Assembly (NCBI GenBank): GCA_030608865.1 | Contig: JAUWDI010000026.1 | Location: 1 to 9,194 of the forward strand | Reading direction: 5' to 3' | Length of the DNA: 9,194 bases | DNA from: Anaerolineales bacterium | Lineage (GTDB): Bacteria > Chloroflexota > Anaerolineae > Anaerolineales > E44-bin32 | Part shown: piece after piece, positions 1-6,698 of the stretch | How positions within the stretch are numbered: the stretch's first letter is position 1 | Layout of the letters: each line of letters opens with the position of its first letter | Notes under the pieces: generated by a model | Told to the model about the DNA's origin: nothing | Seen by the model: only the letters and a program-made list of their open reading frames with translations | The model's database searches: none | Program-made: the position numbers and the translations under genes

Positions 1-680
1 GCGCCCGACGGCTGCGATTGAGCGCGCTGCTGCGTATATTCGCTCATCTTCGTTTTGCATGCCTCCACTGTAGAGGCTGACAATTCCAGGGTTGTCGATA
101 GAACCACAGAGCCTGGATTGCGCTTTAAAACACTGTCACGATAGCCGTATTCCAAACGTTCCAACGGCCATTCCTCCACACATCCGTCTTGTTGCAAGAT
201 TTCGGCCATTTTTAACACGCTAGCCATGTCTCCAGCGAATGCGCCTGCATTCCCAACAACTGCCCCTCCTACCGTTCCCGGAACAGTCGCCCCCCATTCC
301 AATCCAGACCACCCACGGTCCCCTGCCAGTCTCGCAATCGTCCCCAACCCTGCGCCCGACTCGGCATTTACGTACCGCGCCTCATCTTCCTGGAAGAAGT
401 GGATCTTGCGTGCACGATTCAAGACCACCACCTCACGCACCCCTCGGTCGGAAACGAGAATATTTGAACCACCGCCCAGAATCCTGAATGGAACTTGTAA
501 ATCCCATAACTGGCGCGTAACCTCTGCCAAATCTTCCGCCGAGCGAACCTCAAGCAGGAAATCTGCCAGGCCTCCAATTCGTGCGGAGGTGTATGGAGCC
601 ATCGGCACGGCTTCCCCCAGCCGATCACCAAAAAGCTCTCGCAGTCTGAGTGCGGTCTCAGACGAAACAACGCTCTCCAT
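1..680 (-). CDS. murB: UDP-N-acetylenolpyruvoylglucosamine reductase MurB (3' end cut by window edge)
   Basis: FAD-dependent cytoplasmic enzyme that uses NADPH to reduce UDP-GlcNAc-enolpyruvate to UDP-MurNAc. About 226 codons are visible. The N-terminal FAD-binding domain shows YTSARIGG (residues 30-37), GGGSNILVSDRG (69-80) and the long conserved segment E128-D151, with WGATVPGTVGG and GNAGAF at its core. GYRDSVLK (179-186) holds the Arg (R181) matching the conserved active-site Arg of E. coli MurB (R159). The reading ends at QPSG, just where the family motif leading to the catalytic Ser/Cys (GS/C-x-FKNP) should begin, so that residue and the C-terminal Glu lie outside the window. The start is the ATG at 680; its first base is the last base of the upstream TGA stop (TGATG), which suggests translational coupling. 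Only a weak SD-like AGGGTG lies upstream. A conventional MurB as far as seen; identity is nearly certain. Confidence 0.96.
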   Translation of the reverse strand, partial: MESVVSSETALRLRELFGDRLGEAVPMAPYTSARIGGLADFLLEVRSAEDLAEVTRQLWDLQVPFRILGGGSNILVSDRGVREVVVLNRARKIHFFQEDEARYVNAESGAGLGTIARLAGDRGWSGLEWGATVPGTVGGAVVGNAGAFAGDMASVLKMAEILQQDGCVEEWPLERLEYGYRDSVLKRNPGSVVLSTTLELSASTVEACKTKMSEYTQQRAQSQPSG

Positions 681-856
681 CACAAATGTCGCACCCTATC
701 GATGATCCGGTTCAAGAGCTCTAGCTCCGGAACCTCTAGGGGAAGGTTCCCCTTTGGTCCAGCGTATGCGAGCTGTGCGGCTTGTTTCGCGGCCAGACGC
801 ATGCGCAGTTCCATCTTTTTATCGGCTTCAAAGACGCCCTTTTTCTTCTTAGCCAT
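680..856 (-). CDS. small basic protein of unknown function between murC and murB (58 aa)
   Basis: Not recognised as any named family. The product begins MAKKKKGVFEADKK, followed by an Ala- and Arg/Lys-rich probable helix (LRMRLAAKQAAQLAYAG), a Gly/Pro break (PKGNLP) and a Leu-rich C-terminal helix ending in NRIIDRVRHL. There is no signal peptide, membrane segment or cysteine, so a small cytosolic protein is likely, possibly nucleic-acid- or protein-binding (inference from charge only). Two starts are possible. The ATG at 856 has GAGGGAG at 866-872 nine bases upstream and sits one base after the murC stop, so it is preferred. The ATG at 865 would add three residues (MNS) but lies directly against that SD. 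The stop shares a base with the murB ATG. Fitting exactly between two essential genes with an SD of its own supports a real gene; function is unknown. Confidence 0.72.
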   Translation of the reverse strand: MAKKKKGVFEADKKMELRMRLAAKQAAQLAYAGPKGNLPLEVPELELLNRIIDRVRHL

Positions 857-857
857 G

Positions 858-2222
858 CTATTCATCTCCCTCGCTTGCCTTTAGTTTTTCCAACAGGTTT
901 CGACCGACCTCATTCCCATCCCCTGCGCTCAGTGTGATCACGACGGATTTTTCTCTAACCTCATCGAAAAGGACCTGCACTGCCCCTGTCAGCTCCGGAA
1001 TAAAACGGACATCTCCGTGATCAATACTTTCTGCGATGACTTTCCCGGAAAGAGCAGGATCCTCTGTTTCTCGGGCTGCAAAGACTTCCAAGACAAGTAC
1101 CCGATCTGCGTCGGTGAAAGCCTGAGCGAATTCATCCAGCAAGGTCCGAATGCGGGAATAGGTGTGAGGTTGAAAAACCGCCCACACCTCTTGCTCTGGG
1201 AAACGCTCTCGGGCGGCCTTCAGCGTGGCTCGTATCTCTGTCGGATGGTGTGCATAATCGTCGACAACCACTACGCCTTTCGCTTCGCCCAGAATTTCGA
1301 AGCGTCGCTCTATCCCATGAAATTCCGTCAATGCTTCATTCGCCCGCTTGAACGCTACCCCAAGGTGATCTACGACTGCCAAGGCCGCCAGGGTGTTCTT
1401 CACATTGTGCTCACCAGGCAGGCGCGTCCGTGTTAAACCCAATGTCTCCCCGTTTTTAATGACCAGGAAGTCAGAGCCACCAGCGGGATTCGAACGAATC
1501 TCCTCTGCCCGCCAATCAGCTCCGTTGGAAAGACCATAGGTGACTTTCCGAGCAGATCCCGGCTTTAATCTCTGGGCGCCCTCATCATCCGCACAGATAA
1601 TGAGGCAATCCTCAACTTGGTCAACGAAGGATTGAAACGCGCTATGAAAGTCCGCTTTGGTGGGATAACAATCCGGATGATCGTGCTCAACATTCGTTAC
1701 CACAGCCACTTTGGGCTGCAATCCCAAGAATGCTCGATCGTATTCATCCGCTTCAATCACAAAGTGCGGTCCCTTACCGACACGTGCGTTTGATTTGAAA
1801 TCAGTCACCATTCCACCCACCATGAAAGTTGGATCCTGATCTGTCTGCACTAGAAGCCAGGCGATCAAAGCCGTCGTTGTTGTTTTTCCGTGTGTCCCTG
1901 CTACGGCAATAGTCTCATTCTCAGCAGTTAGTTCCCCCAAGAACGCGTTGCGCCGGAAAACCGGGATGCCCAACTCCATGGCGTGGACGAGTTCCACATT
2001 GCTATCCGGAATGGCGGATGAGGCGACGACCAGTGAGGCTCCGACTACGTTCTCAGCGTCGTGGCCATACATGATCCGTATGCCATCCTTTTCAAGCGCA
2101 TCGGCATAAATGGATCGAGCTTGGTCTGAACCCGTCACAGCATATCCTCGTCCCTGTAGTACTTTTGCCACGGCTGAAATTCCTGCGCCGCCGATCCCAA
2201 CGAGATGCACATGTTGCCTCAT
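858..2222 (-). CDS. murC: UDP-N-acetylmuramate--L-alanine ligase MurC
   Basis: Cytoplasmic ATP-dependent ligase that attaches the first stem residue, L-Ala, to UDP-MurNAc. The 454 residues match the usual MurC length. Motifs in order: N-terminal UDP-binding loop GIGGAGIS (9-16); ATP P-loop GTHGKTTTT (109-117); EADEYDR (157-163); NVEHDHPD (177-184), typical of MurC; LPGEHNVKN (268-276) with the His-Asn of Mur ligases; GIERRFE (303-309); DDYAHHPTEI (321-330), the MurC hallmark; and FQPHTYSR (350-357). The frame stays open upstream to 2366, but the ATG at 2222 is chosen because the Rossmann strand begins immediately after it and because it overlaps the stop of the preceding membrane-protein gene as ATGA. 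There is no clear SD, in keeping with coupling to the upstream gene. All core motifs look intact. Confidence 0.97.
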   Translation of the reverse strand: MRQHVHLVGIGGAGISAVAKVLQGRGYAVTGSDQARSIYADALEKDGIRIMYGHDAENVVGASLVVASSAIPDSNVELVHAMELGIPVFRRNAFLGELTAENETIAVAGTHGKTTTTALIAWLLVQTDQDPTFMVGGMVTDFKSNARVGKGPHFVIEADEYDRAFLGLQPKVAVVTNVEHDHPDCYPTKADFHSAFQSFVDQVEDCLIICADDEGAQRLKPGSARKVTYGLSNGADWRAEEIRSNPAGGSDFLVIKNGETLGLTRTRLPGEHNVKNTLAALAVVDHLGVAFKRANEALTEFHGIERRFEILGEAKGVVVVDDYAHHPTEIRATLKAARERFPEQEVWAVFQPHTYSRIRTLLDEFAQAFTDADRVLVLEVFAARETEDPALSGKVIAESIDHGDVRFIPELTGAVQVLFDEVREKSVVITLSAGDGNEVGRNLLEKLKASEGDE

Positions 2223-2752
2223 ACAAAAACCACGATGATGAAGACGAACACAATCCCCACTGCAAAGTAGAGCTGTGGAATTGGCAAGATCGCCGGAGGT
2301 AGATAAGCGACAATATTGAAAATCTGCTCGTATAGTACGGATCCCTCTGGCGGCATCTGAATCCATGTTGTCGGGTAATTTAAATCGTGCAGGAAGAACC
2401 AGATCGATCCAAAGAGCAGATACCCGTTTAATGCACCCAAGGCGAGCCCCAGAAGGACATCCTGGAGCCGCTCACGCACCAGCTTAGGCTGCAGGGCGCG
2501 AATGTGTGGTGTCTGATAACCAAAGAATGCCATCAACCCCAGGAAACCGGCACGAATGATGAATTGTGTTAGCGGCGGCTGCATTACCAGTGCCGTGTAA
2601 TAGGGTTTAATGTGGGTTTCTAAAATCTGGATGATGAAAAGCGCGAGGATAATGGCGCTTGTGACAAGCAGCTCCTTAGCCCAACCGCGGACCGCGCCAA
2701 TAATGGCAAACAGCGCAATTAGAATCCCGAATAGGACAACAATGCTAATCAT
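2219..2752 (-). CDS. CvpA-like integral membrane protein
   Basis: A 177-residue, strongly hydrophobic protein with about five likely membrane segments (roughly residues 2-20, 27-44, 62-79, 98-120 and 157-177). The end of the first segment carries GAVRGWAKEL (19-28), matching the G-x-x-R-G-x-x-(K/R)-E-L signature of the CvpA (colicin V production) family; LGLALGALNGYL (101-112) resembles the family's second small-residue-rich helix. CvpA proteins sit in the inner membrane and have been tied to colicin export and envelope stress, but the biochemical role is not settled. Between murG and murC, with 4-base ATGA overlaps at both ends, it is probably co-translated with the cell-wall enzymes. An AGGA lies just before the start and GGAAGAGAG a little further upstream. 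Membership rests on motif and topology only; a lineage-specific membrane protein is the alternative. Confidence 0.72.
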   Translation of the reverse strand: MISIVVLFGILIALFAIIGAVRGWAKELLVTSAIILALFIIQILETHIKPYYTALVMQPPLTQFIIRAGFLGLMAFFGYQTPHIRALQPKLVRERLQDVLLGLALGALNGYLLFGSIWFFLHDLNYPTTWIQMPPEGSVLYEQIFNIVAYLPPAILPIPQLYFAVGIVFVFIIVVFV

Positions 2753-3849
2753 GCGTCCTGCACTCTCTTCCTCGCCAGATTTTCAATCTCATCGGCGATC
2801 CGTTTCGCCGCCCCCGGCTTTGATAACCCACGCATTGCGGTCCCCATCTCTTCAAGCCGAGAGGGATCATGCATGAGTTCGCTGACCGTCCGCAGCAGGG
2901 TCTTTCGAAGATCTTCATCACGAACCACGATTGCCCCGCCGCTATCCTCGAGGTATGCCGCATTTACTTCTTGATATCGCCAAGCATGCGGGTACGGAAC
3001 GAGCAGCGCCGGCAGCCCAAAGAGTGGATACTCCCCGATCGTGGCCGCGCCCGCGCGTGAGACAACCAAATCTGCTGCTCCTAGGGCTTGCCCCATCCCC
3101 TCATGTAAATATTCATGCGGGTGATACCGACTCACGTACGTCGGATTAAGCTTCTCGATCACCGCCGGCACCCTCGGCCAGTCGAGCTCCCCGGTGATAT
3201 GCACCACCTGGGCGATTTCGAGTAGGTTCGGAAGAATTTCCCATACTGCCTCATTGATCGAGCGTGCCCCCCGGCTGCCACCAAAGACCAACAATGTCCT
3301 TGCATCCTCGTCCAAACCGAAGATCCGCCTCGCTTCGGTTTTACCCCTCACAACATAGTCTGCCTGCGTCGGATAGCCCGCTACGACGACTCGCTTTCGA
3401 CCGGAATAGAAGTTCTCTGAGTCCGCCGTGGAGACGTTGATCACCCTGGCAAAACGGCTGATCAATCTCAAAGCCAGCGCCGGTTCAATATCCGGGACGA
3501 ACACCGCCTGAGGCAGCTGTCGACCCGCAAGCGCCACAGGTACTCCCACGTAGCCGCCGGTAAAAAAGAGCACATCGGGCCGGAAGCGTTGGATGATTCT
3601 TTTCGCCGCGGGGATGCCCTGGAGCAAACGGGATGCGTTAGCAGGCAGGCTGCGTATGCCAACCCCATGCAGCCCTGCTGCAGGGATCGCTTCAAAGGGA
3701 ATGCCCGCCCGCTTAACGAGCGCTGCTTCCATGCCTCCCTGCCCTCCAACCCAGAGCACTTCAGCTTTCTCGCTGAGCTCGGCGATCACGGCCAAGGCGG
3801 GATACACGCCGCCCCCCGTCCCTCCGGCTGACACTAAAAGTCGCAACAT
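2749..3849 (-). CDS. murG: divergent MurG: lipid II synthase (UDP-GlcNAc--lipid I GlcNAc transferase)
   Basis: Peripheral membrane GT-B glycosyltransferase that transfers GlcNAc from UDP-GlcNAc to lipid I to make lipid II on the inner face of the membrane. The 366 residues are family-typical. Seen: first G-loop AGGTGGGVYPALAV (8-21); GGYVGVPVALAG (98-109); second G-loop GGSRGARSIN (190-199); and the UDP-GlcNAc-binding block with SRAGAATIGEYPLFGLPALL (264-283), PYPHAW and QEVNAA (293-298). Two conserved acceptor-side features are changed: the His closing the first G-loop (GGTGGH) is Gly14, and the usual HEQN motif reads VPDIEP (118-123). From memory both changes recur in Chloroflexota MurG. 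The ATG at 3849 is fixed by the G-loop being so near the N-terminus. It lies 89 bases inside the ftsW reading frame, with AAGCGAGG just before it. The dcw position supports MurG over another GT-B enzyme. Confidence 0.92.
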   Translation of the reverse strand: MLRLLVSAGGTGGGVYPALAVIAELSEKAEVLWVGGQGGMEAALVKRAGIPFEAIPAAGLHGVGIRSLPANASRLLQGIPAAKRIIQRFRPDVLFFTGGYVGVPVALAGRQLPQAVFVPDIEPALALRLISRFARVINVSTADSENFYSGRKRVVVAGYPTQADYVVRGKTEARRIFGLDEDARTLLVFGGSRGARSINEAVWEILPNLLEIAQVVHITGELDWPRVPAVIEKLNPTYVSRYHPHEYLHEGMGQALGAADLVVSRAGAATIGEYPLFGLPALLVPYPHAWRYQEVNAAYLEDSGGAIVVRDEDLRKTLLRTVSELMHDPSRLEEMGTAMRGLSKPGAAKRIADEIENLARKRVQDA

Positions 3850-4987
3850 AGCCTCGCTTCTTGGTTTCAGCCCTCTCCAACCGGGATACGTTCAGGAGAA
3901 AGCCCACTCCGGTTAATATCGTGACCAGGCTGGAGCCGCCGTAGCTGAAGAATGGTAGAGCGTTGCCAGCAAACGGCAGCAGACCTAGTAGAACCGACAT
4001 GTTGATTAGAGCCTCCGCTCCAATCCAAAAAGTAATACCGCTGGCGAGAAGCAAACCCAGCCGATCCTGCGTGCCGACCGCGACCCGGAAGCCTCGCCAC
4101 ATGAAAACGCAAAAAAGCGCCAATATCAACAACGCGCCTATCAAACCAAGTTCCTCACCAATGACGGCGTAAACACTGTCAGTGTGTGGAGCCGGCAGAA
4201 AACCGAACTTGCCGCGACTCGCTCCTAACCCTCGGCCGAGTATGCCGCCCGAATAGAACGATTGCAGGGATTGCTGGACGTGATAATGTGCTTTTTCAAT
4301 GTCCACCAATCCATCTTTGAACTGTATCCAGCGCTGTGCACCAGTCGAATGAAGGCGGATAAGCAAATAACCAACCGAACCTCCACCAACCACGAGCCCT
4401 ATCGTTTGTAGCGTCCGGGCTCCTGCCAGGTAGAACATCGTTAGAGCGACCAATCCAACCGTCAACCCCGCGCTCAGATCGGGCTGAGCGACGATCAACC
4501 CACTGAGGATGCCGACGATGACGACCATGGGCCAAAAGCCATAGCCCATTTCGCTTAAACGGTCCCCTTTTGATTCCATCCAGACCGCCAGGTAGATAAC
4601 GAGCGCCAGCTTCGCCATCTCCGATGGTTGGACCGAGGCTCCTAGAAAGGCGCGTTTGTATTCACCGCCGAAGTTTATGACCAACACAGCAAATAGGATC
4701 GCTATCGTTACAATGATCAAAGGCAGCGCGATTTTTCGCAGCCAATTCAATGGGAACCAGGCAGCTACAGCCATCGCACCCAAACCGACGAGCAAGTGCA
4801 GCACTTGGCGGTTTAACAAGTAATTGTTGTCCCCATAGAGTCGCCACGACACATCCCAGCTCGCGGAGTACATCATCACAAGCCCCAGCGCGATCATGAT
4901 GCCCGTGATGATTAAGAGCCACGGATCGACTGCAAGAGGAGTACGTCGCTTACTCAATTTAGGCTCTGCAGCTGGTCCTCGGGTCAC
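3761..4987 (-). CDS. ftsW: SEDS peptidoglycan polymerase FtsW
   Basis: Multi-pass membrane glycosyltransferase that polymerises lipid II at the septum with its partner class b PBP. The 408 residues contain about ten membrane segments. Signatures: VQPSEMAKLALV (119-130); AQPDLSAG (167-174); QQSLQSFYSGGILGRGLG (238-255); APHTDSVYAVIGEELGLIG (266-284) with D270 at the position of the catalytic SEDS Asp; and PFFSYGGSSLV (345-355). FtsW rather than RodA is chosen because of its place between murD and murG. The start is GTG at 4987, overlapping the murD TGA as GTGA, with GGAGGA at 4991-4996. The C-terminal tail from about residue 367 is Arg/Lys-rich (14 Arg in the last 40 or so residues) and its final 89 bases also encode the start of murG in another frame. 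The usual GA-x-RW motif before QPSE reads YKRAFLG. Confidence 0.95.
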   Translation of the reverse strand: MTRGPAAEPKLSKRRTPLAVDPWLLIITGIMIALGLVMMYSASWDVSWRLYGDNNYLLNRQVLHLLVGLGAMAVAAWFPLNWLRKIALPLIIVTIAILFAVLVINFGGEYKRAFLGASVQPSEMAKLALVIYLAVWMESKGDRLSEMGYGFWPMVVIVGILSGLIVAQPDLSAGLTVGLVALTMFYLAGARTLQTIGLVVGGGSVGYLLIRLHSTGAQRWIQFKDGLVDIEKAHYHVQQSLQSFYSGGILGRGLGASRGKFGFLPAPHTDSVYAVIGEELGLIGALLILALFCVFMWRGFRVAVGTQDRLGLLLASGITFWIGAEALINMSVLLGLLPFAGNALPFFSYGGSSLVTILTGVGFLLNVSRLERAETKKRGYVATFSVSRRDGGRRVSRLGRDRRAQRES

Positions 4988-6366
4988 AATTCCTCCACCA
5001 AGGCGCGGAATTTTTCACCGCGCACTTCGTAATTCGAAAACTCGTCAAAACTCGTCCCGCCAGGCGAAAGCACAACCACATCCCCCTCTTCAGCAACGGC
5101 TGCAGCCGCCTGAACAGCGTCCGTCAGACCTTCACAAATAACCAGGGTCGGTTGGGCACCGTCCTTGGCCGCTTCTTTGATATGGCGCTCAATCTTTTGT
5201 GCTGCCTGGCCAAATAGAATCAGGTGGTCCACGCGGCTGACAACCTCACGAGCGAATGTTTCCCAGGGGAGATCTTTGTCCTGCCCACCCGCTAGCAAAA
5301 CCTTAGGTTCTGCAAATGCCCGCACGGCTGCCAATGCACGATCAGGAGTCGTGGCGATCGAATCGTTGTACCAGTCGGCGCCTTGTACCCGCCTCACGAA
5401 CTCCAAGCGATTCGGTACCCCCTGAAAATTGCTGGCCGCTTCAGACATCGCCTCGATAGGCAACCCTGCCGCGGAAGCGAGCGCACTTGCAGCGAGAAGA
5501 TTCAAAAGATTGTGCCTGCCCCGCAGAGCAACCTTTTCCACGCTGCAGATTTCACGCTCCACATCTCCAGACCTCAAGCGAAGAACCCCATCTCGCACAT
5601 AAGCTGATTCTTGCTCGTCGGAGGGTTGTTCCCAGCCGAAAGCAATCATCCTGCCCTGAACCAGGTTGCGCATCTCCCAGGTGAGCGGGTCATCGTGGCG
5701 GACCACAGCAATATCATCTTTTATTTGATTGGCGAGAATGCGCTTCTTCGCTGCGGCATATACTTCCATAGATCCATGCCGATCGAGATGATCGGGCGTC
5801 AGATTAAGAACCGCGGCAATATGTGGACTCACCGTCATAAGTTCCAACTGGAACGAGGAAAGTTCCATGATAACCAGGTCAACAGGCTTGATCTCATCCA
5901 GGTCATTCAGCAACGGGCGACCGATGTTGCCGCCAACCCAAGCGCGCCTCTCTGAGCCTGCGAATGCGATTTCTGCCATGCGGCCAACAAGTGATGTAGT
6001 CGTCGTCTTTCCTGCAGAACCAGTAATGCCGATCACCGGCGCACAGCACGCCTCCAGAAATAGTTGTGTGTCGTTGGCTAACTCGATCCCTCGCTCTCGA
6101 GCTTCGACCGCAATTGGCAAATCGACGGGCACACCACCGGATAGGAAAAGAACATCCGTCCCCTCGAGCAGGGAACTTGGATGACTGCCAAGTTGGTATG
6201 TCAGCTCATATGCTGCCAGCTCTTCAATTGCCGGCCCAAGTTGCTCTGCGCTCTGCTGATCACTCACGACGACTTCAACGCCTTTCTGCGACAGGAATTG
6301 CGCTAAGGCTTTTCCCTGCCGAGCGAGTCCGATGATGACAACACGCTTTCCTTGCCAATCTCTCAC
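4984..6366 (-). CDS. murD: UDP-N-acetylmuramoyl-L-alanine--D-glutamate ligase MurD
   Basis: Cytoplasmic ATP-dependent ligase adding D-Glu to UDP-MurNAc-L-Ala. The 460 residues are normal for MurD. Motifs: N-terminal Rossmann IIGLARQGKALA (11-22); LSGGVP (75-80); ATP loop GITGSAGKTTTT (113-124); ELSSFQLE (168-175); NLTPDHLDRHG (188-198); YAAAK (203-207), with K207 aligning to the carbamylated Lys198 of E. coli; GRHNLLN (283-289); NRLEFV (319-324); WYNDSIATTPDRALAA (332-347); GGQDKDLPWE (360-369); and SPGGTSFDEFSNYEVRG (434-450). NDSIATT in place of NDSKATN, and SPGGTSF in place of SPACASLD, put it with the non-proteobacterial type. The start is a GTG at 6366, the only fitting start after the preceding stop, with a weak GGGAAG upstream and a small hairpin just before it. 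The C-terminus overlaps ftsW by four bases. Confidence 0.97.
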   Translation of the reverse strand: MRDWQGKRVVIIGLARQGKALAQFLSQKGVEVVVSDQQSAEQLGPAIEELAAYELTYQLGSHPSSLLEGTDVLFLSGGVPVDLPIAVEARERGIELANDTQLFLEACCAPVIGITGSAGKTTTTSLVGRMAEIAFAGSERRAWVGGNIGRPLLNDLDEIKPVDLVIMELSSFQLELMTVSPHIAAVLNLTPDHLDRHGSMEVYAAAKKRILANQIKDDIAVVRHDDPLTWEMRNLVQGRMIAFGWEQPSDEQESAYVRDGVLRLRSGDVEREICSVEKVALRGRHNLLNLLAASALASAAGLPIEAMSEAASNFQGVPNRLEFVRRVQGADWYNDSIATTPDRALAAVRAFAEPKVLLAGGQDKDLPWETFAREVVSRVDHLILFGQAAQKIERHIKEAAKDGAQPTLVICEGLTDAVQAAAAVAEEGDVVVLSPGGTSFDEFSNYEVRGEKFRALVEEL

Positions 6367-6376
6367 AACGGTCTTC

Positions 6377-6392
6377 CCGGAATGTATTCCGG
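6377..6392. promoter_or_regulatory. perfect 6-bp inverted repeat just before murD
   Basis: CCGGAA, then TGTA, then TTCCGG: a perfect 6-bp inverted repeat with a 4-base spacer in the 30-base gap between the 97-aa gene and murD. In the transcript it would fold into a short hairpin whose 3' arm runs into the GGGAAG that is the only SD-like sequence before the murD GTG. It could damp murD initiation or act as a small operator. There is no U-run, so it is not an intrinsic terminator. A role is inference only; a palindrome this short may be chance. Confidence 0.3.
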
Positions 6393-6396
6393 CACG

Positions 6397-6690
6397 TCAG
6401 GCAGCAATTTCCTGGAGTGCCGGTTCACTCTGCTTCACCTTTTTCTTCCTGCGCGATTTCTTGGAAGCCTCCTCTACGCCAATCCAATAGTGGTTTGGCA
6501 TAACATTGCGAGCCTTCCGGACCTTCACACCGGAGATCAGCCCTTCCTGATTTCCATCTAATGTGGAGGGGTTAACCAGGCAATGGGTAGGAGTCTCACC
6601 GAACTTACCCTCATAGAAGTTAACCGCCTGGCTCACTTTCTCCTTCATTGAGCTCTTGCCATCGTCGAACCACAGCATTCCGATTTCCAT
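6397..6690 (-). CDS. small protein of unknown function between mraY and murD (97 aa)
   Basis: No named family recognised. It begins MEIGMLWFDD, probably a beta strand. An amphipathic helix follows (about residues 15-30, KEKVSQAVNFYEGKFG), then THCLVNPSTL, a second strand-rich part with VKVRKARNVMPNHYWIGVEE (55-74), and a highly basic tail KKSRRKKKVK (77-86) before an acidic/Ala-rich end. There is no signal peptide or membrane segment, so it is probably cytosolic; the basic tail could bind nucleic acid or anionic lipid (inference). The start is well supported: AAGGAGG at 6699-6705, eight bases from the ATG, is among the best ribosome sites in the window. It follows mraY by 20 bases and precedes murD by 30, so it must share their transcript. 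The LWFD...NPS...PNHYWIG pattern seems familiar from uncharacterised Chloroflexota proteins, but this could not be checked. Confidence 0.82.
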   Translation of the reverse strand: MEIGMLWFDDGKSSMKEKVSQAVNFYEGKFGETPTHCLVNPSTLDGNQEGLISGVKVRKARNVMPNHYWIGVEEASKKSRRKKKVKQSEPALQEIAA

Positions 6691-6698
6691 AGCAACAC

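Noticed and set aside
419..670. Minus-strand frame of 83 codons
   Set aside because: Out-of-frame shadow inside murB, Trp/Arg/Cys-rich with no motif.
226..705. Plus-strand open frame of 159 codons
   Set aside because: Antisense to murB, whose motifs are clear; the product is low-complexity Ser/Pro/Arg-rich with no domain features.
680..865. Start of the small gene at 865 (MNSMAKKKK)
   Set aside because: The GAGGGAG ribosome site would touch this ATG, while it lies nine bases from the ATG at 856, which is therefore preferred.
1017..1436. Plus-strand open frame of 139 codons
   Set aside because: Antisense to the middle and C-terminal part of murC; no recognisable protein features.
858..2366. 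Longer MurC starting at 2366 (48 extra residues)
   Set aside because: The extension reads through the 3' part of the CvpA-like gene in another frame, has no Mur-family content, and the Rossmann strand starts right after the ATG at 2222, which forms an ATGA overlap.
3593..3916. Plus-strand open frame of 107 codons
   Set aside because: Antisense to the murG start and ftsW end; composition is that of a shadow frame.
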